Assembly: GCA_018267135.1 (NCBI GenBank)
Contig: JAFDZA010000004.1
Span: 186,001-250,000 of the forward strand
From: Bacteroidota bacterium
Lineage (GTDB): Bacteria; Bacteroidota; Bacteroidia; Cytophagales; Cyclobacteriaceae
DNA: 64,000 nt
Reading direction: 5' to 3'
Part shown: positions 43,496 to 52,500 of the stretch, one piece after another
Layout: every line of letters begins with the position of its first letter
How positions within the stretch are numbered: position 1 is the stretch's first letter
Made by a program: the position numbers and the translations under genes
Notes under the pieces: model-generated
What the model was told of the DNA's origin: nothing
The model's input: the letters and a program-made list of their open reading frames with translations, nothing else
The model's database searches: none

Positions 43496-44410
43496 TCATT
43501 TCAGCCATCCGTTGGCCTCAATCCAGTTCATTAAACGATCCATCCACTGATCGGATGTGGTTGAATTATTCATACCAAAACCATGACCACCTGTTGGGCA
43601 AATATGAAGTTTGGCCGGTACATTGTTTTTTTTCAGGCTTTGGTAAAATAGAATACTGTTGGCTGCTTTTACTGTTTCATCATCGCTGGCATGGAGTAAA
43701 AAAGCAGGCGGTGTATTTTTTGAAACATGCTTTTCGTTTGAATACCACTCAATTTTTTCAGCGGAAGGGGATCTGCCCAAGAGACGCTCGCGCGAGCCAA
43801 GGTGCCCGATCGGTTCCTGAAAACTGATGACCGGGTAGATTAAGATCATAAAATCTGGACGCAAGTTTGTTCTTTGCGGATTGTCAATAAACGAGTTTTC
43901 AAAATGAGTTCCAGCGGTAGAGGCTACATGCCCACCGGCCGAGAAACCCATGATGCCCACCCTGTCGGGGTTGATGTTCCATTCCTTAGCGTGTTCGCGC
44001 ACCATCTTTATAGCCTGCTGGGCATCTTGCAACGGACCTATTTCTTTAGACGTCATCGTTTCATCATCCGGAATTCGGTATTTCAAAACAAAGGCAGTAA
44101 TACCTACCGCACGAAATTTCTGAGCCACATCGGTGCCCTCGTGAGAGAATGCATTGACAGCATACCCACCTCCGGGGCAAATAATGATGGCCGTTCCGTT
44201 AGCTTTTTCTTTTTCAGGAAAGAAAGCTGTCAGAGTAGGACGGGAAATATGACTGATGAGGGTAATTCCATTTACCTGTTCTTTTTTTTCAGCATCAACC
44301 GATGGTTTGCTGTTTGGAATTTCGCTCTGATATAAATTAATTGTCATTTGAGAGAGAACATTGAATGAGGCTGAAATGAAAAAAAAGAAAAATAAAATTG
44401 GCTTAAGCAT
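43496..44410 (-). CDS. Exported alpha/beta-hydrolase esterase (BD-FAE-like)
   Basis: The 304-residue enzyme has a signal peptide when started at 44410 (MLKPILFFFFFISASFNVLSQ); the longer frame from 44452 adds an unlikely polar leader. The oxyanion turn PGGGYAVNAFSHEG, nucleophile elbow MGFSAGGHVAST, acid LHASDDETVKAA and His in CPTGGHGFGMNNS are all present. The family includes carbohydrate and peptide esterases (acetyl-xylan type), so a periplasmic deacetylase is plausible. It follows the M48 gene (44454 stop). Confidence 0.85.
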   Translation of the reverse strand: MLKPILFFFFFISASFNVLSQMTINLYQSEIPNSKPSVDAEKKEQVNGITLISHISRPTLTAFFPEKEKANGTAIIICPGGGYAVNAFSHEGTDVAQKFRAVGITAFVLKYRIPDDETMTSKEIGPLQDAQQAIKMVREHAKEWNINPDRVGIMGFSAGGHVASTAGTHFENSFIDNPQRTNLRPDFMILIYPVISFQEPIGHLGSRERLLGRSPSAEKIEWYSNEKHVSKNTPPAFLLHASDDETVKAANSILFYQSLKKNNVPAKLHICPTGGHGFGMNNSTTSDQWMDRLMNWIEANGWLK

Positions 44411-44453
44411 ATTGAGCAAAGAGGAGTATGAGGTATAAGTGTTTTTAGTCATT

Positions 44454-45716
44454 TCATTTTAAACGTGCCAACCTATCCAGCAACGGTGGATGCGAGTAGT
44501 GAAAAAATACATACACCGGATGCGGATATAATTCGCTGAGCGAATCGGCCGAAAGTTTCTTTAGTGCCACGGCCAACGCCACCCCATCGTAATTTTCTTT
44601 GGCATAGCGATCGGCTTCAAATTCATTTTTTCGGCTGTATAAACTCAGCAGCAACCCGGTAAGAGCTGAAACCGGGCTAAACAAAAATACAAAAGCGATC
44701 AGGTTAAGGTGAATGGCCGATGACAGACCCCCCAGCGCCAGTGAAACATTTTCGCTGAAGACCATCAGCGATACGACCCACAACGTAAAAAATATCTGAA
44801 CAAGCGAGAGCACATAACTGAAAATGATATGCTTCTTTTTAAAATGACCTACCTCGTGGGCCAGCACGGCCACCAACTCGGCCACGGAATGATTTTCGAT
44901 TAAAGTATCATACAGTACAATTTTCTTTTTCTTTCCAATACCCGAAAAAAAAGCATTTGCTTTTTTCGATCGCCTCGATCCATCCATTACAAAAATGGCA
45001 TCGAGCGGGAAACTCACTTTCCGGGCAAATGTTTGGATCGCGGTTTTTAGCTCACCTTCAGGCAGAGGGGATAGCTTATTAAACAAAGGTAAAATCCAGG
45101 AGGTGTAAAACAGATTTACTAATAACATGAAGAGAGCTGCGGCTGCCCCAAACCATATCCAAAAACCCGAACCTATCTTTTCAATTAACACCATCAGCAA
45201 GGAGAGTAAAGCGCCACCCACCACGGCTCCCAATAGGTAGCTTTTTACTTTATCCATCATAAAAGTTTTAACCGTGGTTTTATTGAAGCCGTATTTTTCT
45301 TCGATGACAAAAACCGAATACCATTGAAACGGAATGGTGATGATATCCGAAGCTACTGCCAGTATACCAAAAAAGAGAAGCGCTTGCAGTAACCCAGAGG
45401 GAGTAAAAAGCCGTACTGTGCTATCGAGCCAGCCAAAGCCGCCCAAACCAAGCATGGTAAGTGTAATGGCCAAACTGAAACCAGAAACAATTAACGAGAA
45501 AATAGTACGCTCGCGGTGGTAGGCCAAGGATGCAGCATATTTTTCTTGGGTATAGAATCCGGCTACCTCGGCCGGAATATCAGACCGCTGCCCGCGAAGA
45601 TTCAGTATCTCCAGCGCCATGTTAAACAAAAAAGAAATTATTAAAATTCCGATGATGAGGTATAAGAGGATGAGCGGAGTCATGATGCGAAACATTGAAT
45701 CGGCAAGGTAAAGCAT
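44454..45716 (-). CDS. M48-family (Ste24-like) membrane metallopeptidase
   Basis: This 420-residue integral membrane protease has a CAAX-prenyl-protease-like fold. Several hydrophobic segments (about 14-32, 70-95, 105-125, 150-175, 185-205) precede the zinc site HEVGHFKKKHI (H-E-x-x-H), with the second zinc ligand Glu in SRKNEFEADRYAKEN, characteristic of M48A enzymes. The N-terminal extension (MLYLADSMFRIMTP) means translation may start at Met8 or Met12. The likely role is membrane-protein quality control. Confidence 0.88.
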   Translation of the reverse strand: MLYLADSMFRIMTPLILLYLIIGILIISFLFNMALEILNLRGQRSDIPAEVAGFYTQEKYAASLAYHRERTIFSLIVSGFSLAITLTMLGLGGFGWLDSTVRLFTPSGLLQALLFFGILAVASDIITIPFQWYSVFVIEEKYGFNKTTVKTFMMDKVKSYLLGAVVGGALLSLLMVLIEKIGSGFWIWFGAAAALFMLLVNLFYTSWILPLFNKLSPLPEGELKTAIQTFARKVSFPLDAIFVMDGSRRSKKANAFFSGIGKKKKIVLYDTLIENHSVAELVAVLAHEVGHFKKKHIIFSYVLSLVQIFFTLWVVSLMVFSENVSLALGGLSSAIHLNLIAFVFLFSPVSALTGLLLSLYSRKNEFEADRYAKENYDGVALAVALKKLSADSLSELYPHPVYVFFHYSHPPLLDRLARLK

Positions 45717-45834
45717 TGATTGATGTATGGAACCGAAAAAAGAACAATTTTTTAAGTAGGTCTTCCGATAAAAAGATTTTTTCTTTCTTTTTTATTGAAA
45801 GAGTTTAACTTGCATAAACCTAAATTTTATATCC

Positions 45835-47136
45835 ATGAATAAAATAATAGCTATTGTCTTTATGGTTGCTTCGCTTTCCGCATCAGCGCAAAAAGATAAG
45901 CAACAAGACCTCATCAAAGCCAAAGTAAGCGCAGTAGAAAAAAAGGTGATTGCCTGGAGGCGCGATTTTCACGAACACCCGGAGTTGAGTAATCGTGAGG
46001 TACGCACAGCCGATATTGTAGCCAAGCATTTGCAATCGCTTGGTCTGGAAGTAAAAACCGGAATAGCCAAAACAGGTGTAGTAGGTTTGCTGAAAGGAGG
46101 GTTACCGGGGCCGATAATAGCCCTGCGGGCCGACATGGACGGGCTTCCGGTTTATGAAAAAAATGATTTACCGTTTGCATCGAAAGTAGAAACGGAATAC
46201 AACGGACAAAAAACGGGTGTCATGCACGCCTGTGGGCACGACTCGCACGTGGCCATGCTAATGGGAGTTGCCGAAGTGCTGTCGTCTATGAAAAAAGACT
46301 TGAAGGGTACCGTTAAATTTATTTTTCAGCCCGCAGAAGAAGGAGCTCCGGCCGGGGAAGAAGGGGGTGCTGAACTGATGGTAAAAGAAGGAGTGTTAGA
46401 CAACCCAAAGGTGGATGTAATTTTTGGGCTGCACATTAGCGCAGGCAATGAAGTGGGCACCATTACATACCGGCCGGGTGGAGAGATGGCAGGCGTAAAT
46501 GATATGCAAATTACGGTTATCGGTAAGCCCTCGCACGGAGCTGCTCCCTGGCAGTCGGTTGACCCTATCTTGGTGTCGGCACAAATTATTAACAGCCTGC
46601 AATCGGTAGTGAGTCGCAACGTAAACATTACCGAAAATCCGGCTGTGGTTACGGTGGGGGCTATACATGGTGGAAATCGTACTAACATTATATCCGAAAA
46701 AGTAGAAATGCTAGGCACAATCCGTACGTTTAGTGCCGAAGATGAGAAACTGGTGATTGGCAGGATTACCAACATCGCTACAAAAACGGCCGAAGCAGCC
46801 GGAGCCACGGCACTGGTAAAAATTCCTTATTCATCACACTACCCGGTAACGTTTAATAACATTGCCCTCACCAACAAAATGCTTCCTTCGCTGCATAAAT
46901 CGGCTGGTGCCGGATATGTTGCTGTTGTATCTCCACGTACCGGAAGCGAAGATTTTTCTTTTTTTGCCGAGAAAGTGCCCGGGTTGTTTTTGTTTTTGGG
47001 GGGGATGCCCAAAGGGACAGACCCCGGAAAAGCACCGTCACACCATACCCCCGGATTTTTTATAGACGAAAGTGGCTTTAGCCTTGGGGTGCTTACACTT
47101 TGTAACTTAGTAGTAGATTATGCGAACTTGAAATAG
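45835..47136 (+). CDS. Exported M20-family amidohydrolase (amidohydrolase/carboxypeptidase type)
   Basis: This 433-residue enzyme has a signal peptide (MNKIIAIVFMVASLSASAQ), so it acts in the periplasm or outside the cell. The M20 metal residues are ALRADMDGLPV (Asp, lid Asp), MHACGHDSHVAMLMG (His and Asp), and EEGAPAGEEGGAELM (Glu, Glu). His in GLHISAGNEVG and the dimerisation domain (HGAAPWQSVDPIL) are present, with the last His in THHTPGFF-like SHHTPGFFIDE. The fold matches IAA-amino-acid hydrolase or hippurate hydrolase types. A bidirectional terminator follows. Confidence 0.9.
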   Translation: MNKIIAIVFMVASLSASAQKDKQQDLIKAKVSAVEKKVIAWRRDFHEHPELSNREVRTADIVAKHLQSLGLEVKTGIAKTGVVGLLKGGLPGPIIALRADMDGLPVYEKNDLPFASKVETEYNGQKTGVMHACGHDSHVAMLMGVAEVLSSMKKDLKGTVKFIFQPAEEGAPAGEEGGAELMVKEGVLDNPKVDVIFGLHISAGNEVGTITYRPGGEMAGVNDMQITVIGKPSHGAAPWQSVDPILVSAQIINSLQSVVSRNVNITENPAVVTVGAIHGGNRTNIISEKVEMLGTIRTFSAEDEKLVIGRITNIATKTAEAAGATALVKIPYSSHYPVTFNNIALTNKMLPSLHKSAGAGYVAVVSPRTGSEDFSFFAEKVPGLFLFLGGMPKGTDPGKAPSHHTPGFFIDESGFSLGVLTLCNLVVDYANLK

Positions 47137-47164
47137 ACATTCGAGGCAGATTCAACAGAATAAA

Positions 47165-47203
47165 AAAAAATGGATTGCAACAAAATGGAGCAATCCATTT
47201 TTT
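47165..47203. terminator. Bidirectional terminator between M20 and argH genes
   Basis: The perfect inverted repeat AAAAAATGGATTGC / GCAATCCATTTTTT has an 11-nt loop and A/T tracts on both sides, placed between convergent genes. Confidence 0.75.
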
Positions 47204-47222
47204 GTGCCTACCCGGCAGGTTT

Positions 47223-48554
47223 TTACATAATTAACTGCCCGATGGCTTTATCAGCTTTATCAAATTGAAAGGCGGAGAGATTTTTTTGGAATGCAGACTT
47301 AATTTTATCTAAACAAAGGTTGCCCATGCTGCCTTCGTGGGTATGATGAATTTGAGGAGTGTAGGTAAAGGCCCCGGCCTCAATGGCTTGACCTACTTTT
47401 TGGTAGGCATCGCGGAAGGGTACCCCCGATAACACCAGCTTGTTTACTTCCTCCACACTGAACAGGTATTGGTATTTTCCTTCTTCCAAAATATGATCTT
47501 TTACCTGAACGGATGAAATCATGAGCGAGGCCATGTCGAGGCAATCGGTTAAGGTTTTAAAAGCCGGAAAGATTTTTTCTTTCAGTAATTGAAAATCGCG
47601 GTGATAGCCGGATGGAAGATTGGCCGTTAGCAAAGCGATGTCGTGAGGTAATGCCTGCAGGCTGTTACCTTTAGCCCGGATCAACTCAAACACATCCGGA
47701 TTTTTTTTGTGTGGCATAATGCTGCTGCCGGTGGTGAGTTCGTCCGGGAAAGAAACAAATGCAAAATTTTGGTTGAGAAATAAACAAGCATCCATGGCCA
47801 ATTTTGCTAAGGTAGAGGCAATATTGGCAAGGGCTTGTGCTACCACGCGTTCTGTTTTTCCCCGCCCCATTTGGGCATAAACTACATTATAGTTTAAATC
47901 ATCAAAGCCTAAAAGATCGGTAGTCAGTTGGCGGTTCAACGGAAACGAAGAACCATAACCGGCTGCCGAGCCCAATGGGTTTTTATTGACTATTTGATAG
48001 GCTGCCTGGAGCGGGATTAAATCATCACTCAGGCTCTCGGCATACGCACTGAACCAAAGTCCAAACGAAGAAGGCATAGCTAATTGAAAATGGGTGTATC
48101 CGGGAAGAAGCTTGTTTTTATGTTCTTCGCTTTTGGCTAGTAGCAGCCCGAAGAGGTTTTCTAAAGAGCGAGTTAGTTGCTGAATTTCGTGACGCAAAAA
48201 TAATTTTAGATCAACCAGCACTTGGTCATTGCGGCTTCGCCCGCTGTGAATTTTTTTTCCGGTATCGCCCAATTTTTGAGTTAATAATAATTCAATTTGA
48301 GAATGAACATCTTCTATCCCTTCTTCGATTTTAAAATTCCCTTTCTGGACTTCCCAATAAATATTTTTTAGCTCTTGAGTAAGAACGGTCAACTCCTCTT
48401 TTGTAAGTAATTGGATCGATTCCAGCATACGGATATGTGCCAACGATCCGAGTACATCGAATGGGGCAAGAAACAAATCCATTTCCCGGTCGTTGCCCGT
48501 GGTAAACTCGGTAACGGATTTCAGTGAGTCTTTACTTTTTTGCCAAAGTTTCAT
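47223..48554 (-). CDS. argH: Argininosuccinate lyase
   Basis: ArgH makes arginine and fumarate from argininosuccinate. The start at 48554 (MKLWQKSKDSLKS) is the family start; the frame opening at 48578 overlaps argE. The signature TTGSSIMPHKKNPDVFELIR (catalytic Ser loop) and THFQLAMPSSFGLWFSAYAE are present. It is the last gene of the nine-gene arginine operon, 10 bp after the argE stop. Length 443 residues. Confidence 0.94.
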   Translation of the reverse strand: MKLWQKSKDSLKSVTEFTTGNDREMDLFLAPFDVLGSLAHIRMLESIQLLTKEELTVLTQELKNIYWEVQKGNFKIEEGIEDVHSQIELLLTQKLGDTGKKIHSGRSRNDQVLVDLKLFLRHEIQQLTRSLENLFGLLLAKSEEHKNKLLPGYTHFQLAMPSSFGLWFSAYAESLSDDLIPLQAAYQIVNKNPLGSAAGYGSSFPLNRQLTTDLLGFDDLNYNVVYAQMGRGKTERVVAQALANIASTLAKLAMDACLFLNQNFAFVSFPDELTTGSSIMPHKKNPDVFELIRAKGNSLQALPHDIALLTANLPSGYHRDFQLLKEKIFPAFKTLTDCLDMASLMISSVQVKDHILEEGKYQYLFSVEEVNKLVLSGVPFRDAYQKVGQAIEAGAFTYTPQIHHTHEGSMGNLCLDKIKSAFQKNLSAFQFDKADKAIGQLIM

Positions 48555-48564
48555 GTTCTCAAAC

Positions 48565-49620
48565 TTACAAATTCTCAATCAGTTTAATGTACCCGGTAAT
48601 ACCGTGATTAATCTCTTCGAGGTAAATAAATTCATCGGCACTGTGCGAGCGGGCCGAATCGCCTGGCCCCAGCTTAATGGAAGGCACCGGAATCAATGCC
48701 TGATCGGATGTAGTAGGGGAGCCGTACCGTTCGATGTCTAATTTTTTTGCAGCTAAAATAAGCGGATGGGTTTCGCTAATTCCTTTGGGTTTTAACCGCA
48801 TCGACCGGGGCGTTATCTCGCAAGTAACATTTTCTTTTACCGTTTCAAGAACTTCCTCCAGTGTGTAAGAATCGGTAACACGGCAATCTACGGTGAATGC
48901 GCATTCTGAGGGCACTTGGTTGTGTGCTTGCCCGGCATGAATTACCGTAACAGACATTTTTACTTTACCCAGAGAGGGAGAGACTTTGGGAAACTGAAAA
49001 GAACGAAACCACTCAATATCCTTCCAGGCTGAATAAATGGCATTTACCCCTTCTTCGCGAGCCGCATGGCCGGCTTTGCCGCGGGCCACACAATCGAGTA
49101 CCATCAATCCTTTTTCGGCTACAGCCATTTTCATCAGCGTAGGTTCGCCTACGATGGCAAAATCTATTTTAGGTAAATCCTTCCAAACCAATTCTATTCC
49201 ATTTGTTCCGGAGATTTCTTCTTCAGCCGAGGCTACCAAAACAAGGTTGTATTTCAGGTTGGGTTCTTGATAGAAATAGAAGAAGGTCATGATCAGCGAG
49301 ACTAACGCCCCTCCGGCATCGTTGCTCCCTAACCCAAAAAATTTTCCATCCATTGCTTCGGGCTGGAAGGGGTTGCGGGTGTATGATGGATTGGGCTTTA
49401 CTGTGTCGTGATGAGAGTTGAGCAAAATGGTTGGTTTGGCCGGATCGAAAAATTTGTTCTTCGACCACACATTGTTGCCTTTGCGAAAACATTCTATTTT
49501 GTAATGACGAAAAAAATCTTCGATCAGCAATGCCGTTTTATCTTCTTCCTTGCTGTAGGAAGGAATGCTGATCAGCTGCTGAAGCAACTCTACGGCTAAT
49601 GGATACAGATGTTCGTTCAT
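48565..49620 (-). CDS. argE: ArgE-type M20 deacylase (acetyl- or succinyl-ornithine/citrulline deacylase)
   Basis: The 351-residue M20 metallohydrolase removes the N-acyl group late in the pathway; in this phylum the substrate would be N-acetyl- or N-succinyl-citrulline because the carbamoyltransferase acts on acylated ornithine. Metal residues: LLNSHHDTVKP (His, Asp), GSNDAGGALVSLI (Asp), ASAEEEISGTNG (Glu-Glu), IVGEPTLMKM (Asp/Glu) and the final His in SARSHSADEFIY. Its first base overlaps the argB stop. The name argE follows the neighbours; specificity is inferred. Confidence 0.85.
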   Translation of the reverse strand: MNEHLYPLAVELLQQLISIPSYSKEEDKTALLIEDFFRHYKIECFRKGNNVWSKNKFFDPAKPTILLNSHHDTVKPNPSYTRNPFQPEAMDGKFFGLGSNDAGGALVSLIMTFFYFYQEPNLKYNLVLVASAEEEISGTNGIELVWKDLPKIDFAIVGEPTLMKMAVAEKGLMVLDCVARGKAGHAAREEGVNAIYSAWKDIEWFRSFQFPKVSPSLGKVKMSVTVIHAGQAHNQVPSECAFTVDCRVTDSYTLEEVLETVKENVTCEITPRSMRLKPKGISETHPLILAAKKLDIERYGSPTTSDQALIPVPSIKLGPGDSARSHSADEFIYLEEINHGITGYIKLIENL

Positions 49621-50408
49621 CAGGCCGTAATTAATGTTCCTTTGGTTTCATACCCAAGATTGGCTATTAGCTGGGTATGCTCGCCAATCAGTACTTCTTT
49701 TACGCCTGAGCGTATGGCCATAAACGCATTTTCTAATTTAGGAAGAATGCCATCGTGGAAGGCTCCCTTCTTCAACAAATTTTGATAGAGGTCGGTATTC
49801 AGATTCCGGATAACTGACTTTTCATCTTTCACATCTTTTAATACCCCTTCTTTTTCAAAACAGAAAATCAGGCGTATATCGAAATGTTTACTCAGGGCAA
49901 TGGCCAAAACGGAAGCAATGGTGTCGGCATTGGTATTGAGAATATCTTCTCCGGCATAAGTAAGTGGGGCAAAAACCGGTACTACATTTTGTTTTAATAA
50001 AAAATAAAGAAAGGTAGAGTTGACACTTTCAGGAGTAATGTCGCCCACAAAGCCATAATCAATTTTTCCTACGGGCCGCTTGATGGCCTTTATCAGATTG
50101 CCATCGGCACCGGTTACCCCAATGGCATTGCAGTGAAGTGCCTGCAGGTAGGCCGTGAGTTGTTTGTTTAGCAAGCCGCCATACACCATTGTTACCAGAT
50201 CACGGGTTTCTAAATCGGTAATTCTCCGCCCATCAATGTATTTTGATTCAATGCCTAATTTGTCTCCGATTTTAGTGGCAATTTTTCCGCCACCATGAAT
50301 CAATATTTTAGGAGATTGAATAGAAGCAAACTCTTTTAGAAAAGGATGCAGCGTTTTTTCATCGTCTAAAACATTGCCTCCGATTTTAATGACATATAAT
50401 TTATTCAC
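49620..50408 (-). CDS. argB: N-acetyl(or succinyl)glutamate kinase
   Basis: The 262-residue amino-acid kinase fold opens with VIKIGGNVLDDEK (Lys for ATP gamma-phosphate). The substrate loop LIHGGGKIATKIGDKLG and GRRITDLETRDLVTMVYGGL match ArgB. In the acyl-pocket, SVIRNLNTDLYQNL and GGEDILNTNADTIAS-like sequences are the Bacteroidota variant. If the pathway uses succinyl intermediates, this enzyme would phosphorylate N-succinylglutamate; there is no residue test for that from sequence alone. It lies 3 bp after argF'. Confidence 0.9.
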   Translation of the reverse strand: MNKLYVIKIGGNVLDDEKTLHPFLKEFASIQSPKILIHGGGKIATKIGDKLGIESKYIDGRRITDLETRDLVTMVYGGLLNKQLTAYLQALHCNAIGVTGADGNLIKAIKRPVGKIDYGFVGDITPESVNSTFLYFLLKQNVVPVFAPLTYAGEDILNTNADTIASVLAIALSKHFDIRLIFCFEKEGVLKDVKDEKSVIRNLNTDLYQNLLKKGAFHDGILPKLENAFMAIRSGVKEVLIGEHTQLIANLGYETKGTLITA

Positions 50409-50411
50409 GTA

Positions 50412-51362
50412 TTATGATTTTAATATTTCGCTTATTACAGCCTGAGCGGCCCACACCCGGTTGGCCGCCTGCCGGGTTACCAAACTGTGGCGGCTGTCGA
50501 GCACTTCATCGCTAAGTTCTACATTGCGCCTCACGGGCAGGCAGTGCATTACTTTGGCCTGGCGGGTACTCTCCAGTTTTTTGAGTGTTAACATCCATCC
50601 CGGATCGTTACAATAAATACGGCCATAGTCGGTATAGGTGCTCCAGTTTTTTACATAAACAAAGTCGGCATCTTTCAGTGCTTCCTCCTGGTTATGGGTA
50701 ATGGTAGCGCCTTGTGTAAACCGACTGTTTAGTTCATAGTCTTCGGGATGTGCGATAACAAAATCAGCCTGCCCCCATTGTATTACCCACTCTGAAAAAC
50801 TATTGGCCACACATTGTGGTAATGCCTTAACGTGGGGTGCCCAGGTCAGTACAATTTTGGGTTTTCGTTTTTCGCGGAAGGTTTCCGTAATCGTAATTAA
50901 GTCGGTTAGGCTCTGCAATGGATGCACTGTGGCGCTTTCTAAACTTACTACCGGAATACCGCAGTATTTTACAAATTGATTTATATACAGTTCGTGGTAA
51001 TCTTCTTCTTTATTTTTTAGCGAAGGAAATGTGCGGATGCCGAGCACATCAAAATAGTTCCCCAGAATGGGAGCCGCTTCTTTTACATGTTCCACCGTTG
51101 TTCCGCTCATGATGGCCTCCTCTTCAAACTCCAAAGCCCATCCATCTTGACCAACATTAAATACCAGTGCATCCATGCCTAAATTTTGGGCTGCAATTTG
51201 GGTGCTCAGGCGTGTGCGCATACTGGGGTTGAGAAACAGCAAACCTATTCTTTTTCCTTTCCCCAGGGTGTGATCTTTAAGTGGATGGGCTTTGTAGGAC
51301 AGCGCAGTTTCAATCAAAGACTGAACCGGGAGCGAATCTTGTACGGAAAGAAAATTTTTCAT
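50412..51362 (-). CDS. argF': Acylornithine carbamoyltransferase, predicted N-succinylornithine type
   Basis: The 316-residue carbamoyltransferase has the carbamoyl-phosphate site FLNPSMRTRLSTQ and HCLPVRRN, but lacks the ornithine site of ordinary ArgF. Instead it shares GWALEFE, GTTVEHVKEAAPILGNYFDVLGIR and SATVHPLQSLTDLITI with acetyl/succinyl-ornithine transcarbamylases. At the specificity position (Glu92 in the Xanthomonas acetyl enzyme, Pro90 in the Bacteroides fragilis succinyl enzyme) this protein has Val90. I recall that a Glu92-to-Val change switches the acetyl enzyme to succinylornithine, so the succinyl type is predicted. It overlaps the argD stop by 4 bp. Confidence 0.88.
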   Translation of the reverse strand: MKNFLSVQDSLPVQSLIETALSYKAHPLKDHTLGKGKRIGLLFLNPSMRTRLSTQIAAQNLGMDALVFNVGQDGWALEFEEEAIMSGTTVEHVKEAAPILGNYFDVLGIRTFPSLKNKEEDYHELYINQFVKYCGIPVVSLESATVHPLQSLTDLITITETFREKRKPKIVLTWAPHVKALPQCVANSFSEWVIQWGQADFVIAHPEDYELNSRFTQGATITHNQEEALKDADFVYVKNWSTYTDYGRIYCNDPGWMLTLKKLESTRQAKVMHCLPVRRNVELSDEVLDSRHSLVTRQAANRVWAAQAVISEILKS

Positions 51363-52483
51363 GGATGAAGTTCGAGGTGGAGTGAATGTAAAAATAATTC
51401 GGCCTCTTCTTTTAATAAAGCCAATGAAGGTAAAAGCCTGACCACATTCGGTTTGGCTTCGCCTGTAAAAATCTGGTGGCGGAACAATAAATGATGGCGC
51501 AAATCGGTATGTAATTGAGGTAGGTCAAAACCAATCATTAGGCCTCTTCCGCGCACTTCTTGAATGGCTGATATTTTTTTAATCGCATGGATTAAATGAT
51601 CTCCAATGGATTGAGCATGGCTCATCAGGTTTTCTTTTTCTATCACTTCCAGCACCGCCAGCGAAGCCACACACGCCAGATAGTTGCCGCCAAAGGTGGT
51701 GCCCAGCATGCCGCTCCACGGTTCAATGCCCGGGGCAATCAGTACGCCACCCACCGGAAACCCATTCCCCATTCCTTTTGCTAGAGTAATCAGATCGGGT
51801 TTGATACCGGAAAATTGATGGGCAAAAAATTTCCCGGTGCGGCCATACCCCGACTGCACTTCGTCCAGAATCAGAAGGGCGCCAGCTTCTTTGCACTTTG
51901 CTGCGAGCAGACGAAGGAAAGAATCGGAAGGCAACTGAATGCCGCCCACTCCCTGGATGCCTTCGATGATAACTGCGGCCACTTCATGATTGAGAGTGCT
52001 GATAAGGGCTGGCTCGTCATTCAAAGGCAGAAAAGCAATATCATGCCCGGCATTAAAAGGAGCTACGATTTTAGGGTTATCGGTAGAAGCCACGGCCCCG
52101 GAGGTACGCCCGTGAAACGATTTTTTAAAAGCGATGACTTTTTTCTTTCCGGTTACAAACGAAGCAAGCTTCAATGCATTTTCGTTAGCTTCAGCTCCTG
52201 AGTTACACAAGAATAACTGATAATCCGGATAGCCGGACACCTGGCCTAATTTTTCGGCCAGTTTTTCTTGTAATGAATTTTTAACACTGTTGGAGTAAAA
52301 AGAAATTTTGTCCAGCTGGTCTTTTAGCGAGGCCACCCAGTGCGGATGGTTGTGCCCAATGGAAATGACCGCATGGCCGCCATACAAATCCAGATATTTT
52401 TTTCCATCGCTGGTCCACAGCCACGATCCTTGTGCTTTTACGGGCTCAATAGGGAAGAGCGGATAGACATCGAAGAGTTTCAC
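51359..52483 (-). CDS. argD: Acetyl(succinyl)ornithine aminotransferase
   Basis: The 374-residue class-III PLP aminotransferase converts N-acyl-glutamate semialdehyde to N-acyl-ornithine. The PLP Lys is in LITLAKGMGNGFPVGGVLIAP, the Asp in LILDEVQSGYGRTGKF, and the Gly-rich phosphate site in CNSGAEANENALKLA. The start (MKLFDVYPLFPIEP) follows the proC stop by 17 bp, so it belongs to the operon. The stop overlaps argF' (ATGA). Confidence 0.92.
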   Translation of the reverse strand: MKLFDVYPLFPIEPVKAQGSWLWTSDGKKYLDLYGGHAVISIGHNHPHWVASLKDQLDKISFYSNSVKNSLQEKLAEKLGQVSGYPDYQLFLCNSGAEANENALKLASFVTGKKKVIAFKKSFHGRTSGAVASTDNPKIVAPFNAGHDIAFLPLNDEPALISTLNHEVAAVIIEGIQGVGGIQLPSDSFLRLLAAKCKEAGALLILDEVQSGYGRTGKFFAHQFSGIKPDLITLAKGMGNGFPVGGVLIAPGIEPWSGMLGTTFGGNYLACVASLAVLEVIEKENLMSHAQSIGDHLIHAIKKISAIQEVRGRGLMIGFDLPQLHTDLRHHLLFRHQIFTGEAKPNVVRLLPSLALLKEEAELFLHSLHLELHP

Positions 52484-52500
52484 GCGTGTCGTTTTTTTTT

